64,000 nucleotides of DNA, taken from contig CAWZYM010000010.1 in assembly GCA_963966185.1 (NCBI GenBank), positions 149,501 through 213,500 of the forward strand, given 5' to 3'. The position numbers and the translations under genes were made by a program. The notes below the pieces were generated by a model, which did no database searches, was not told the origin of the DNA, and saw only the letters and a list, made by a program, of their open reading frames with translations. This stretch comes from Rhabditoides inermis. Taxonomy: Eukaryota; Nematoda; Chromadorea; Rhabditida; Rhabditidae. Below, piece after piece: positions 23,222 to 36,800 of this stretch (positions within the stretch are counted from its first letter, which is position 1; every line of letters starts with the position of its first letter).

Positions 23222-25707
23222 ATGAGTGTGCGCCTTCACAGGGAGGTGAAGCAGGCGGGCACTAAGAAGCTGGAGAGCAAGTTGATGAATATGCTCTCTA
23301 CGCTGAAGGACGACTTCTACAAGGAGTTGGCGGAGCTCGAGGCTCGCACCAACGCGGAGTTGGAGGACGGCTGGAAGAGCAAGATGAATAAGTATCTGGA
23401 CCAGTATTGGGCGGACAGAGCCAAGGAGACTGGAGAACAGCAGTGGGATGCTTACATTGGCGCCCAGCTGGAGAAGATCGTCGCGGAGAAGATGCCCGCG
23501 ATGGATCTGGAGCAGATGCGAGGTCGCATTACGACGATGATCGAGACGACGATCGAGAGGAAGGTCAAGGAGATCGATGAGAACGACATCGACATGATGG
23601 CATACCAGAGTTTCGAAGAGATCGAGAGCTTCGCAAACAGTCTGGAGGAAGAAGGTGGCAGAGAGAGCCATTGCGTGCAGACTGAGGGAGATCGGCAACA
23701 CCCAGTTCGCCGATATCATTGACGAACGCATCAAGCTTTTGCAGAGAGGATATGAGGCGGGAGTCCCGGTCGATACGATGCGACTGCGTTACATCAACGA
23801 ATATGTGGCGAGGAAGGATCGCGAAGAGATGCGGCGCCAGATCAAGGGGGCGGCCGCATCGGTCGACATTGACCTGGAGGGAGAAACGCGCAAGGAGATC
23901 TCACCGATGGAGATCGATGAGGAGGCGGAGCAACGCCGCCTAGAGCGCATTGTCGACGAAGACTTGAGGAAGCTCGGGATGGAACACCCGCGCACCAATT
24001 CGATCGAGGGAGAGGCAGAATACCTCAGCGGATCGGATGATACTGTCCTGGATGAGGACGAGGGAACCCCGCCAACCGATCAGAGGGCGCCGACCCCGAT
24101 CGATATGGACGGCAACTGGGAAGACATTGAGGACCAGATGCAGCTGTTCAGGGGAGGCAACGACGAGCTCGCCAGACTGGCAGAAGAGCCGGGGACAGAC
24201 AGAGTCCCGTCCGATTAGGACGAAGAAGAGCGGGAGCCAGCGGGAGGTCAGAAGCAGCCCCGCGAGAGGGAGGAAGACAGCGAGGGCGAATTCACCACGG
24301 AATCAGATGAGGACGAGCACGAGGGAGACACCCCGCGCATCAACATGGTGGGATGCCATACGCGGCTGAACCACAATGTGCCGATCTTTACGGGCACAGG
24401 ATCGCAGCGCCTCCTCTCTTGGCTGCGCAGATTTGAGGATGTGTGGAGCATCGTCAAGAAGGATGACTCGTCCGAGGCGAAGGCCCGGAACCTCATCTTG
24501 TATACGGATGGACTCGCCCGAGAGAAGATCGAGGAGCTGAGCGAAGCGGACCAGAAGGACTACGAGTTGGTCGTGAAGCAGCTGAAGGAGTTCTTCAACT
24601 CCGATGCATACAGGGACAAGGCCAAGGAGACTTTCCAGAATATGATCCAGGGGGAGAGCGAGCCGGTTGTGGAATTCGCAGAGCACCTGCGGCAGATGAT
24701 CAAGACGGCATACGAAGGGATGGAAGACTACTTCATCCAGCATAGACTGCACGAGGAGTTCGTGAACGAGCTGAACAAGGCGCTGAAGTACCAGGTCAAG
24801 GTACAGCAACTGAAGACATTCGACGAGGCGCTGGGAATGGCTCGCAACATCGAGAATGCGATGTGAGTGATCAAGCTGCCAGGCGGCGCGAGGGAGCATG
24901 CATGAATTGGGAGATAGGGAGGCACTGTCCTCTCAAGGCACCAAGGTCTACTCAGTGCAGGCGAACACTCGCAAGGCGGAGGAAAGCCAGCAGCAGGTGG
25001 AGGGAGTGAAATACTGTCACTACTGCTGGGCTACGGATCATCCGCAGGCCAGCTGTTCGCTGTTTCTGCATGTGCTCCGCCAACACGAAGTGATGAGGCC
25101 GGCAATGCAACAGGCAGGCCAGGGGCAGATGCAGCCGGCATACCAGCAGCAGGCGGCGCAGCAGCAGCTGCAGCAGCAGAGGCAGAACAACCCGAGGCCA
25201 AGGAAGAGCACGGTCAAGTGTTTTCAATGCCAGGGCCCGCACTTCAGGAGCCACTGCCCGCAGCTGAGACAACAGATGCAGCAGATGCAGCCGATGCAGC
25301 CGATGCAGCCGATGCAGCCGATGCAGCCGATGCAGCCAATGCAGCCGATGCAGTCAATGCAGCCGATGCAGCCAATGCAGCCGATGCATCCGATGCAGCC
25401 GATGCAGCCAGCACAGATGATGCAGCCCATGCAGCCCACGCAGCAGATGCAGACGATGCAGCAGCAGACACAGCCGATGCAAATGCAGAGCGCGCCGCAG
25501 CAAACCCAGGTGATGGCGGTGGACAACACGGCCAGCAGTCGGATCCAAGACTTGGAGAACCAGCTTAGTCAGCAGAAGGAGGCCTATTCGGCGCTCATCA
25601 AGCACAACTCGCAGCTGATGGGGAATATGGACCCGCGTATTGGAGGCAATACGGTCGCGGCTGTCAGCAGCCCGGTGGGGCAGAATGTGCTGAATGGGAA
25701 CACGTAG
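23222..25707 (+). pseudogene. disrupted LTR-retrotransposon Gag
   Basis: The frame opens at ATG 23222, two bases beyond the satellite, with a charged helical N-terminal region. A single-base register change occurs near 23654, and a TAG at 24216-24218 interrupts the new frame, which continues beyond it. The capsid-like region (about 24350-24860) has the WLRRFEDVW and LILYTDGLAREKIEEL pattern of retrotransposon Gag. It stops at TGA 24864. A further frame holds two zinc knuckles, CHYCWATDHPQASC (CX2CX4HX4C) and CFQCQGPHFRSHC (CX2CX3HX4C), then a Met-Gln-Pro tract, ending TAG at 25705. A donor-like GTGAGT at 24863 leaves an intron conceivable. No protease, reverse transcriptase or integrase follows; the next sequence is an opposing element. 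The family (Ty3-like or Bel/Pao-like) is undecided. Confidence 0.75.
25268..25500 (+). repeat. codon-level repeat, ATGCAGCCG, in Gag
   Basis: A 9-bp tandem repeat encoding Met-Gln-Pro runs through the C-terminal part of the Gag frame. It explains the Ala/Asp and Cys/Ile-rich frames visible on both strands here, which are artefacts. Confidence 0.9.
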
Positions 25708-25710
25708 AAT

Positions 25711-27372
25711 GGGATGACGAGCATCATCCGGTGTGTCCGGCAGAGCGGCAGCAGCTAGGGCGAGCACGGTGGCAGGCGGGCTGGGCGTGGTCGGCAGTGT
25801 CGTTGAACAGGGGCTGGCTGCGCGGGTTGTGAGAGTAGCGTCCTGGAAGTCGTAGCAGGAGCGTTGGACGGTTGAAGTATCCGCATCCGTGGAAGTGAAC
25901 GTAGTGACGTCATCTTCCATTCCATCCGGAAGGGAGTCGAGCTCGTAGTCTGACGCGACGGCCGCGGTGTAGATCGGTAGACCAGAGTCGTGGTTCGCGA
26001 GCAGCGGGTGCGTCGGCGAATCGGTGTCCGATGCGAGCATTCCGTCGTTGAGAGCGGGAGCGATGTCGCAGTCGGGGTTCCACATCTTCTTCTGCACGAG
26101 CATGGCGTCTAGCTGTCGACTGGGCTGGCGCTGTTCGTTGTACAGGCGTCCGTGGTAGTTGAATCCATCGAAGTTCCGGTGAGCAGCGTTCTTCGGTGGT
26201 GGCATCTCGGGGTCGATCGGCTGGGGATCGAGGTGGCGTCCAATGAGAATCGCGTCGCCGAGAGCGTGTGTCTGCGGGACGGAGTTGCACGGCGGGTGGA
26301 CGGCGAAGCCATGTGAGTGGATCCGATGAGAGGCTTCGGATGGCGCGTTGAGCTCTTGAGAAAGGCGGCCAGCGACGTTGGAGTCGGCAGGAGAGGCAGC
26401 AACGCGAGAGAGTCCAGAGATCGAGTTGATAATCTGCTGGGAGATGCCAGTGTGTCCGGAGGATAAGTCGATATCCTCGGAAGAGTTGACGGCATTCTGG
26501 AGAAGATCGTCAGAGATGGCGCGTCGAAGTGATGTGAAGAGTGTTCCATGGTCGTTCGGCTGGGCGAACTCATCCTCCGCTGTGAGATGAGAGGGCTGGT
26601 GCAACAGCAGCAATTCGTCGGTGAGTCCGCGTGATGGGACGGCATGGATGGGGATGGATCCATCGGCCTTGGTGTCAGCGACGGCGGGCACGGGCGCGGT
26701 GACGTCATCAGAGAGTAAGTCAAGTCCGGCGTGCGATGGCGAGAGCGGGAGGGAGATGGGTGGAACGAACATCTTCTTGTCGGGGACCGGATGAGCGTCA
26801 GTGTGGACGGAGAGAGAAGCGACGGTCGCAGCGCGGCTAGCGGGAGCAGGCTTGGATACGTCGACAGTATTCTCGTTGCGGGAAGCGAAGTTGGTTGCAC
26901 GAAGGTGCGGGCTTCCGAGGTCCTTCCAGGTAGAGCGAGAGACGAGAGTGATGTCTGCGCCAGTGTCCAATTGAAGGCGTGTGGGGTGTCCGTAGATGGA
27001 AACTTCCAGGTTTTTCTGGATGTCCATGTTGGAGATGACGCTGGTGTTGTGCCGAGTGCGCGGCTTGGCGGCACTGGCATTCCGGTCGAGTCGAGAACAG
27101 TGGCGTTTCCAGTGGTTGCCTTGGCAGAGTGGGCACGGAGACGGCAGATCGTGACGTCGAGTGCTCGCTTTCTTGACGCGATCCTTTTCGAACATCGGCT
27201 TGTAGTGGGCGAATCGAAGGTCGGTGAAGTTCTCCTGATCCGGGGTGGATGAAGGAGCAACAGCGGCTGAAGCGGTGTCTCCATCGGCAAGCTTGTCCAG
27301 AATGATGGCGTTGATCTTCGAGATCTGGGCGAGTGCCTCCAACAGTTGCGGCAAATGGTCCTCTAGTCCCAT
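25711..27372 (-). pseudogene. retrotransposon Gag-protease fragment, no polymerase
   Basis: The minus-strand frame begins MGLEDHLPQLLEALAQ at 27372, about 170 nt downstream of its LTR. It has one zinc knuckle CPLCQGNHWKRHC (residues 80-92, CX2CX3HX4C), then a retropepsin active site in LQLDTGADITLVSRSTW (residues 134-150). This is the start of a typical Ty3/Gypsy-type polyprotein. The next 350 or so residues are Pro/Ser/Asp-rich and unrecognised, and no YxDD reverse transcriptase, RNase H or integrase appears. The frame stays open to 25354 only because it runs antisense through the opposing Gag repeat, so I end the element near 25711, the facing stop; the true end is uncertain. Confidence 0.7.
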
Positions 27373-27529
27373 GGTGTGAGATCGGTCGACTTTTTATCAG
27401 CAGCAATGGAAGATGTAGTCAGCTCCGGTAGTCCTGGTTGGCAGTTGTTGCGTAGTCAGGAGCTCCAGTGATCTTGATCTCCAGTTGCGTTGAAAAAAGG
27501 TCCAAATATCCTGATCGCCAGTTGTTGCG

Positions 27530-27543
27530 TCCTGATCGCCAGT
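27530..27543 (-). promoter_or_regulatory. primer-binding-site-like sequence next to the LTR
   Basis: Read on the minus strand, ACTGGCGATCAGGA follows the LTR end directly and carries the TGG expected to pair with a tRNA CCA tail. The same string recurs 21 nt further on (27509-27527), an unusual doubling. Confidence 0.5.
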
Positions 27544-27812
27544 TGTTGTGTCGGCACCGAGTGGGGAAGACGCGACTAGATGCAACGGTTTATTGGAGTA
27601 GCCAGAATGACAATAGTTGGAAGTGAGCACACTGAACTGACTGTCTATTGAGGCAGCGCCCGAGTTATATAGGGAGATCATAGAAGGTTCTGGAATGATT
27701 GGGTAAGGGCGCGCTCAGTGTAGAGTGGGTGGAGTCTACTGGCTAAGGAAGTGCGGGATGAGTAAGGAAGGTTCTAGAAGAGTGTAGAACTATGTGGATG
27801 GCTATCCCAACA
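27544..27812 (-). mobile_element. long terminal repeat, 269 bp
   Basis: On the minus strand it starts TGTTGGGATAGCC and ends GTGCCGACACAACA, with the inverted ends TGTTG and CAACA expected of an LTR. A TATA box (CTATATAACTCGGGC, about 27658-27672) and an AATAAA (27589-27594) are in the right order. It abuts the 21-bp satellite exactly. I find no partner LTR in the window. Confidence 0.75.
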
Positions 27813-30800
27813 TTATTCATGTTCTTGCTATTTTTATTCGGGTACCTCCTATTTTCATTCGGGTACCTGCCATTTTTATTCATGCAACTGCTATATTTAT
27901 TCATGTACCTGCTATTTTTATTTGGGTACCTGCTATTTTTATTCGGGTACCTGTCATTTTTATTCAAGTACCTGCTAATTTTATTCGTGTACCTGCTATT
28001 TTTATTCGGGCACCTGCTATTTTTATTCGGGTACCTGCCATTTTTTTCAAGTACCTGCTTTTTTATTCATGTACCTGCTATTTTTATTTGGGTACCTGCT
28101 ATTTTTATTCATGTACCTGCTATTTTTATTCGAATACCTGCTATTTTTATTCATGTACCTGCTAATTTTATTTGGGTACCTGCTATTTTTATTCGGGTAC
28201 CTGCTATTTTTATTCGGGTACCTGCTATTTTTATTCGGGTACCTGCTATTTTTATTCGGGTACCTGCTATTTTTATTCATGTACCTGCTATTTTTATTTG
28301 GGTACCTGCTATTATTATTCATGTACCTGCTATTTTTATTTGGGTACCTGCTATTTTTATTCGGGTACCTGCTATTTTTATTCGGGTACCTGCTATTTTT
28401 ATTCGGGTACCTGCTATTTTTGTTCGGGTACCTGCTATTTTTATTCATGTACTTGCTATTTTTATTCAAGTACCTGCTAATTTTATTCGTGTACCTGCTA
28501 TTTTTATTCGGGCACCTGCTATTTTTATTCGGGTACCTGCCATTTTTATTCAAGTACCTGCTTTTTTATTCATGTACCTGCTATTTTTATTTGGGTACCT
28601 GCTATTTTTATTCATGTACCTGCTATTTTTATTCGGGTACCTGCTTTTTTATTCATGTACCTGCTATTTTTATTTGGGTACTTGCTATTTTTATTCGGGT
28701 ACCTGCTATTTTTATTCATGTACCTGCTATTTTTATTCGGGTACCTGCTATTTTTATTCGGGTACCTGCTATTTTTATTCATGTACCTGCTATTTTTATT
28801 TGGGTACCTGCTATTTTTATTCATGTACCTGCTATTTTTATTTGGGTACCTGCTATTTTTATTTGGGTACCTGCTATTTTTATTCATGTACCTGCTATTT
28901 TTATTCGGGTACCTGCTATTTTTATTCGGGTACCTGCTATTTTTATTCGGGTACCTGCTATTTTTATTCGGGTACCTGCTATTTTTATTCGGGTACTTGC
29001 TATTTTTATTCATGTACTTGCTATTTTTATTTAAGTACCTGCTAATTTTATTCGTGTACCTGCTATTTTTATTCGGGCACCTGCTATTTTTATTCGGGTA
29101 CCTGCCATTTTTATTCAAGTACCTGCTTTTTTATTCATGTACCTGCTATTTTTATTTGGGTACCTGCTATTTTTATTTGGGTACCTGCTATTTTTATTTG
29201 GGTACCTGCTATTTTTATTTGGGTACCTGCTATTTTTATTCATGTACCTGCTATTTTTATTCGGGTTCCTGCTATTTTTATTCATGCAACTGCTATATTT
29301 ATTCATGTACCTGCTATTTTTATTTGGGTACCTGCTATTTTTATTCGGGTACCTGCCATTTTTATTCAAGTACCTGCTAATTTTATTCGTGTACCTGCTA
29401 TTTTTATTCGGGCACCTGCTATTTTTATTCGGGTACCTGCCATTTTTTTCAAGTACCTGCTTTTTTATTCATGTACCTGCTATTTTTATTTGGGTACCTG
29501 CTATTTTTATTCATGTACCTGCTATTTTTATTCGAATACCTGCTATTTTTATTCATGTACCTGCTAATTTTATTTGGGTACCTGCTATTTTTATTCGGGT
29601 ACCTGCTATTTTTATTCGGGTACCTGCTATTTTTATTCGGGTACCTGCTATTTTTATTCGGGTACCTGCTATTTTTATTCATGTACCTGCTATTTTTATT
29701 TGGGTACCTGCTATTATTATTCATGTACCTGCTATTTTTATTTGGGTACCTGCTATTTTTATTCGGGTACCTGCTATTTTTATTCGGGTACCTGCTATTT
29801 TTATTCGGGTACCTGCTATTTTTGTTCGGGTACCTGCTATTTTTATTCATGTACTTGCTATTTTTATTCAAGTACCTGCTAATTTTATTCGTGTACCTGC
29901 TATTTTTATTCGGGCACCTGCTATTTTTATTCGGGTACCTGCCATTTTTATTCAAGTACCTGCTTTTTTATTCATGTACCTGCTATTTTTATTTGGGTAC
30001 CTGCTATTTTTATTCATGTACCTGCTATTTTTATTCGGGTACCTGCTTTTTTATTCATGTACCTGCTATTTTTATTTGGGTACTTGCTATTTTTATTCGG
30101 GTACCTGCTATTTTTATTCATGTACCTGCTATTTTTATTCGGGTACCTGCTATTTTTATTCGGGTACCTGCTATTTTTATTCATGTACCTGCTATTTTTA
30201 TTTGGGTACCTGCTATTTTTATTCATGTACCTGCTATTTTTATTTGGGTACCTGCTATTTTTATTTGGGTACCTGCTATTTTTATTCATGTACCTGCTAT
30301 TTTTATTCGGGTACCTGCTATTTTTATTCGGGTACCTGCTATTTTTATTCGGGTACCTGCTATTTTTATTCGGGTACCTGCTATTTTTATTCGGGTACTT
30401 GCTATTTTTATTCATGTACCTGCTATTTTTATTTGGGTACCTGCTATTTTTATTCATGTACCTGCTATTTTTATTTGGGTACCTGCTTTTTTATTTGGGT
30501 ACCTGCTATTTTTATTCAAGTACCTGCTTTTTTATTCATGTACCTGCTATTTTTATTTGGGTACCTGCTATTTTTATTCATGTACCTGCTATTTTTATTC
30601 GGGTACCTGCTTTTTTTATTCATGTACCTGCTATTTTTATTTGGGTACTTGCTATTTTTATTCGGGTACCTGCTATTTTTATTCATGTACCTGCTATTTT
30701 TATTCGGGTACCTGCTATTTTTATTCGGGTACCTGCTATTTTTATTCATGTACCTGCTATTTTTATTTGGGTACCTGCTATTTTTATTCATGTACCTGCT

Positions 30801-33800
30801 ATTTTTATTTGGGTACCTGCTATTTTTATTTGGGTACCTGCTATTTTTATTCGGGTACCTGCTATTTTTATTCATGTACCTGCTATTTTTATTTGGGTAC
30901 CTGCTATTTTTATTTGGGTACCTGCTATTTTTATTCATGTACCTGCTATTTTTATTCGGGTACCTGCTATTTTTTTTCATGTACCTGCTATTTTTATTTG
31001 GGTACCTGCTATTTTTATTCATGTACCTGCTATTTTTATTTGGGTACCTGCTATTTTTATTTGGGTACCTGCTATTTTTATTCAAGTACCTGTTTTTTTA
31101 TTCATGTACCTGCTATTTTTATTTGGGTACCTGCTATTTTTATTCATGTACCTGCTATTTTTATTCGGGTACCTGCTTTTTTTATTCATGTACCTGCTAT
31201 TTTTATTTGGGTACTTGCTATTTTTATTCGGGTACCTGCTATTTTTATTCGGGTACCTGCTATTTTTATTCGGGTACCTGCTATTTTTATTCATGTACCT
31301 GCTTTTTTATTTGGGTACCTGCTATTTTTATTTGGGTACCTGCTATTTTTATTCATGTACCTGCTATTTTTATTCGGGTACCTGCTATTTTTATTCGGGT
31401 ACCTGCTATTTTTATTCGGGTACCTGCTATTTTTATTCGGGTACCTGCTATTTTTATTCGGGTACTTGCTATTTTTATTCATGTACTTGCTATTTTTATT
31501 CAAGTACCTGCTCATTTTATTCGTGTACCTGCTATTTTTATTCGGGCACCTGCTATTTTTATTCGGGTACCTGCCATTTTTATTCAAGTACCTGCTTTTT
31601 TATTCATGTACCTGCTATTTTTATTTGGGTACCTGCTATTTTTATTCATGTACCTGCTATTTTTATTCGGGTTCCTGCTATGTATTTTTATTCGGGTACC
31701 TGCTATTTTTATTCGGGTACCTGCCATTTTATTCATGTACCTGTTTTTTTATTCGGGTACCTGCTTTTTTTATTCATGTACCTGCTATTTTTATTTGGGT
31801 ACTTGCTATTTTTATTCGGGTACCTGCTATTTTTATTCGGGTACCTGCTATTTTTATTCGGGTACCTGCTATTTTTATTCATGTACCTGCTATTTTCATT
31901 CATGTACCTGCTATTTTTATTCGGGTACCTGCTATTTTTATTCGGGTACCTGCTATTTTTATTCATGTACCTGCTATTTTTATTTGGGTACCTGCTATTT
32001 TTATTCATGTACCTGCTATTTTTATTCGGGTACCTGCTATTTTTATTCGGGTACCTGCTATTTTTATTCGGGTACCTGCTATTTTTATTCATGTACCTGC
32101 TTTTTTATTTGGGTACCTGCTATTTTTATTTGGGTACCTGCTATTTTTATTCATGTACCTGCTATTTTTATTCGGGTACCTGCTATTTTTATTCGGGTAC
32201 CTGCTATTTTTATTCGGGTACCTGCTATTTTTATTCGGGTACCTGCTATTTTTATTCGGGTACTTGCTATTTTTATTCATGTACTTGCTATTTTTATTCA
32301 AGTACCTGCTCATTTTATTCGTGTACCTGCTATTTTTATTCGGGCACCTGCTATTTTTATTCGGGTACCTGCCATTTTTATTCAAGTACCTGTTTTTTTA
32401 TTCATGTACCTGCTATTTTTATTTGGGTACCTGCTATTTTTATTCATGTACCTGCTATTTTTATTCGGGTTCCTGCTATGTATTTTTATTCGGGTACCTG
32501 CTATTTTTATTCGGGTACCTGCCATTTTATTCATGTACCTGTTTTTTTATTCGGGTACCTGCTTTTTTTATTCATGTACCTGCTATTTTTATTTGGGTAC
32601 TTGCTATTTTTATTCGGGTACCTGCTATTTTTATTCGGGTACCTGCTATTTTTATTCGGGTACCTGCTATTTTTATTCATGTACCTGCTATTTTCATTCA
32701 TGTACCTGCTATTTTTATTCGGGTACCTGCTATTTTTATTCGGGTACCTGCTATTTTTATTCATGTACCTGCTATTTTTATTTGGGTACCTGCTATTTTT
32801 ATTCATGTACCTGCTATTTTTATTTGGGTACCTGCTATTTTTATTTGGGTACCTGCTATTTTTATTCATGTACCTGCTATTTTTATTCGGGTACCTGCTA
32901 TTTTTATTCGGGTACCTGCTATTTATATTCGGTAACCTGCTATTTTTATTCATGTACCTGCTATTTTTATTCGGGTACCTGCTATTTTTATTCGGGTACC
33001 TGCTATTTTTATTCATGTACCTGCTATTTTTATTTGGGTACCTGCTATTTTTATTCATGTACCTGCTATTTTTATTTGGGTACCTGCTATTTTTATTTGG
33101 GTACCTGCTATTTTTATTCATGTACCTGCTATTTTTATTCGGGTACCTGCTATTTTTATTCGGGTACCTGTTATTTTTATTCGGGTACCTGCTATTTTTA
33201 TTCGGGTACCTGCTATTTTTATTCGGGTACTTGCTATTTTTATTCATGTACCTGCTATTTTTATTCGGGTACCTGCTATTTTTATTCGGGTACCTGCTAT
33301 TTTTATTCGGGTACCTGCTATTTTTATTCATGTACCTGCTTTTTTATTTGGGTACCTGCTATTTTTATTTGGGTACCTGCTATTTTTATTCATGTACCTG
33401 CTATTTTTATTCGGGTACCTGCTATTTTTATTCGGGTACCTGCTATTTTTATTCGGGTACCTGCTATTTTTATTCGGGTACCTGCTATTTTTATTCGGGT
33501 ACTTGCTATTTTTATTCATGTACTTGCTATTTTTATTCAAGTACCTGCTCATTTTATTCGTGTACCTGCTATTTTTATTCGGGCACCTGCTATTTTTATT
33601 CGGGTACCTGCCATTTTTATTCAAGTACCTGCTTTTTTATTCATGTACCTGCTATTTTTATTTGGGTACCTGCTATTTTTATTCATGTACCTGCTATTTT
33701 TATTCGGGTTCCTGCTATGTATTTTTATTCGGGTACCTGCTATTTTTATTCGGGTACCTGCCATTTTATTCATGTACCTGTTTTTTTATTCGGGTACCTG

Positions 33801-36800
33801 CTTTTTTTATTCATGTACCTGCTATTTTTATTTGGGTACTTGCTATTTTTATTCGGGTACCTGCTATTTTTATTCGGGTACCTGCTATTTTTATTCGGGT
33901 ACCTGCTATTTTTATTCATGTACCTGCTATTTTCATTCATGTACCTGCTATTTTTATTCGGGTACCTGCTATTTTTATTCGGGTACCTGCTATTTTTATT
34001 CATGTACCTGCTCTTTTTATTTGGGTACCTGCTATTTTTATTCATGTACCTGCTATTTTTATTTGGGTACCTGCTATTTTTATTTGGGTACCTGCTATTT
34101 TTATTCATGTACCTGCTATTTTTATTCGGGTACCTGCTATTTTTATTCGGGTACCTGCTATTTATATTCGGTAACCTGCTATTTTTATTCATGTACCTGC
34201 TATTTTTATTCGGGTACCTGCTATTTTTATTCGGGTACCTGCTATTTTTATTCATGTACCTGCTATTTTTATTTGGGTACCTGCTATTTTTATTCATGTA
34301 CCTGCTATTTTTATTTGGGTACCTGCTATTTTTATTTGGGTACCTGCTATTTTTATTCATGTACCTGCTATTTTTATTCGGGTACCTGCTATTTTTATTC
34401 GGGTACCTGTTATTTTTATTCGGGTACCTGCTATTTTTATTCGGGTACCTGCTATTTTTATTCGGGTACTTGCTATTTTTATTCATGTACCTGCTATTTT
34501 TATTTGGGTACCTGCTATTTTTATTCATGTACCTGCTATTTTTATTTGGGTACCTGCTTTTTTATTTGGGTACCTGCTATTTTTATTCAAGTACCTGCTT
34601 TTTTTATTCATGTACCTGCTATTTTTATTTGGGTACCTGCTATTTTTATTCATGTACCTGCTATTTTTATTCGGGTACCTGCTTTTTTTATTCATGTACC
34701 TGCTATTTTTATTCGGGTACCTGCTATTTTTATTCGGGTACCTGCTATTTTTATTCATGTACCTGCTATTTTTATTTGGGTACCTGCTATTTTTATTCAT
34801 GTACCTGCTATTTTTATTTGGGTACCTGCTATTTTTATTCGGGTACCTGCTTTTTTTATTCATGTACCTGCTATTTTTATTCGGGTACCTGCTATTTTTA
34901 TTCGGGTACCTGCTATTTTTATTCATGTACCTGCTATTTTTATTTGGGTACCTGCTATTTTTATTCATGTACCTGCTATTTTTATTTGGGTACCTGCTAT
35001 TTTTATTTGGGTACCTGCTATTTTTATTCGGGTACCTGCTATTTTTATTCATGTACCTGCTATTTTTATTTGGGTACCTGCTATTTTTATTCATGTACCT
35101 GCTATTTTTATTTGGGTACCTGCTATTTTTATTTGGGTACCTGCTATTTTTATTCATGTACCTGCTATTTTTATTCGGGTACCTGCTATTTTTTTTCATG
35201 TACCTGCTATTTTTATTTGGGTACCTGCTATTTTTATTCATGTACCTGCTATTTTTATTTGGGTACCTGCTATTTTTATTTGGGTACCTGCTATTTTTAT
35301 TCAAGTACCTGTTTTTTTATTCATGTACCTGCTATTTTTATTTGGGTACCTGCTATTTTTATTCATGTACCTGCTATTTTTATTCGGGTACCTGCTTTTT
35401 TTATTCATGTACCTGCTATTTTTATTTGGGTACTTGCTATTTTTATTCGGGTACCTGCTATTTTTATTCGGGTACCTGCTATTTTTATTCGGGTACCTGC
35501 TATTTTTATTCAAGTACCTGCTTTTTTATTCATGTACCTGCTATTTTTATTTGGGTACCTGCTATTTTTATTCATGTACCTGCTATTTTTATTCGGGTAC
35601 CTGCTTTTTTTATTCATGTACCTGCTATTTTTATTTGGGTACTTGCTATTTTTATTCGGGTACCTGCTATTTTTATTCATGTACCTGCTATTTTTATTCG
35701 GGTACCTGCTATTTTTATTCGGGTACCTGCTATTTTTATTCATGTACCTGCTATTTTTATTTGGGTACCTGCTATTTTTATTCATGTACCTGCTATTTTT
35801 ATTTGGGTACCTGCTATTTTTATTTGGGTACCTGCTATTTTTATTCGGGTACCTGCTATTTTTATTCATGTACCTGCTATTTTTATTTGGGTACCTGCTA
35901 TTTTTATTCATGTACCTGCTATTTTTATTTGGGTACCTGCTATTTTTATTTGGGTACCTGCTATTTTTATTCATGTACCTGCTATTTTTATTCGGGTACC
36001 TGCTATTTTTTTTCATGTACCTGCTATTTTTATTTGGGTACCTGCTATTTTTATTCATGTACCTGCTATTTTTATTTGGGTACCTGCTATTTTTATTTGG
36101 GTACCTGCTATTTTTATTCAAGTACCTGTTTTTTTATTCATGTACCTGCTATTTTTATTTGGGTACCTGCTATTTTTATTCATGTACCTGCTATTTTTAT
36201 TCGGGTACCTGCTTTTTTTATTCATGTACCTGCTATTTTTATTTGGGTACTTGCTATTTTTATTCGGGTACCTGCTATTTTTATTCGGGTACCTGCTATT
36301 TTTATTCGGGTACCTGCTATTTTTATTCATGTACCTGCTTTTTTATTTGGGTACCTGCTATTTTTATTTGGGTACCTGCTATTTTTATTCATGTACCTGC
36401 TATTTTTATTCGGGTACCTGCTATTTTTATTCGGGTACCTGCTATTTTTATTCGGGTACCTGCTATTTTTATTCGGGTACCTGCTATTTTTATTCGGGTA
36501 CTTGCTATTTTTATTCATGTACTTGCTATTTTTATTCAAGTACCTGCTCATTTTATTCGTGTACCTGCTATTTTTATTCGGGCACCTGCTATTTTTATTC
36601 GGGTACCTGCCATTTTTATTCAAGTACCTGCTTTTTTATTCATGTACCTGCTATTTTTATTTGGGTACCTGCTATTTTTATTCATGTACCTGCTATTTTT
36701 ATTCGGGTTCCTGCTATGTATTTTTATTCGGGTACCTGCTATTTTTATTCGGGTACCTGCCATTTTATTCATGTACCTGTTTTTTTATTCGGGTACCTGC

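Noticed and set aside
25224..25568. Ala/Asp-rich and Cys/Ile-rich frames
   Set aside because: Shadows of the ATGCAGCCG codon repeat inside Gag.
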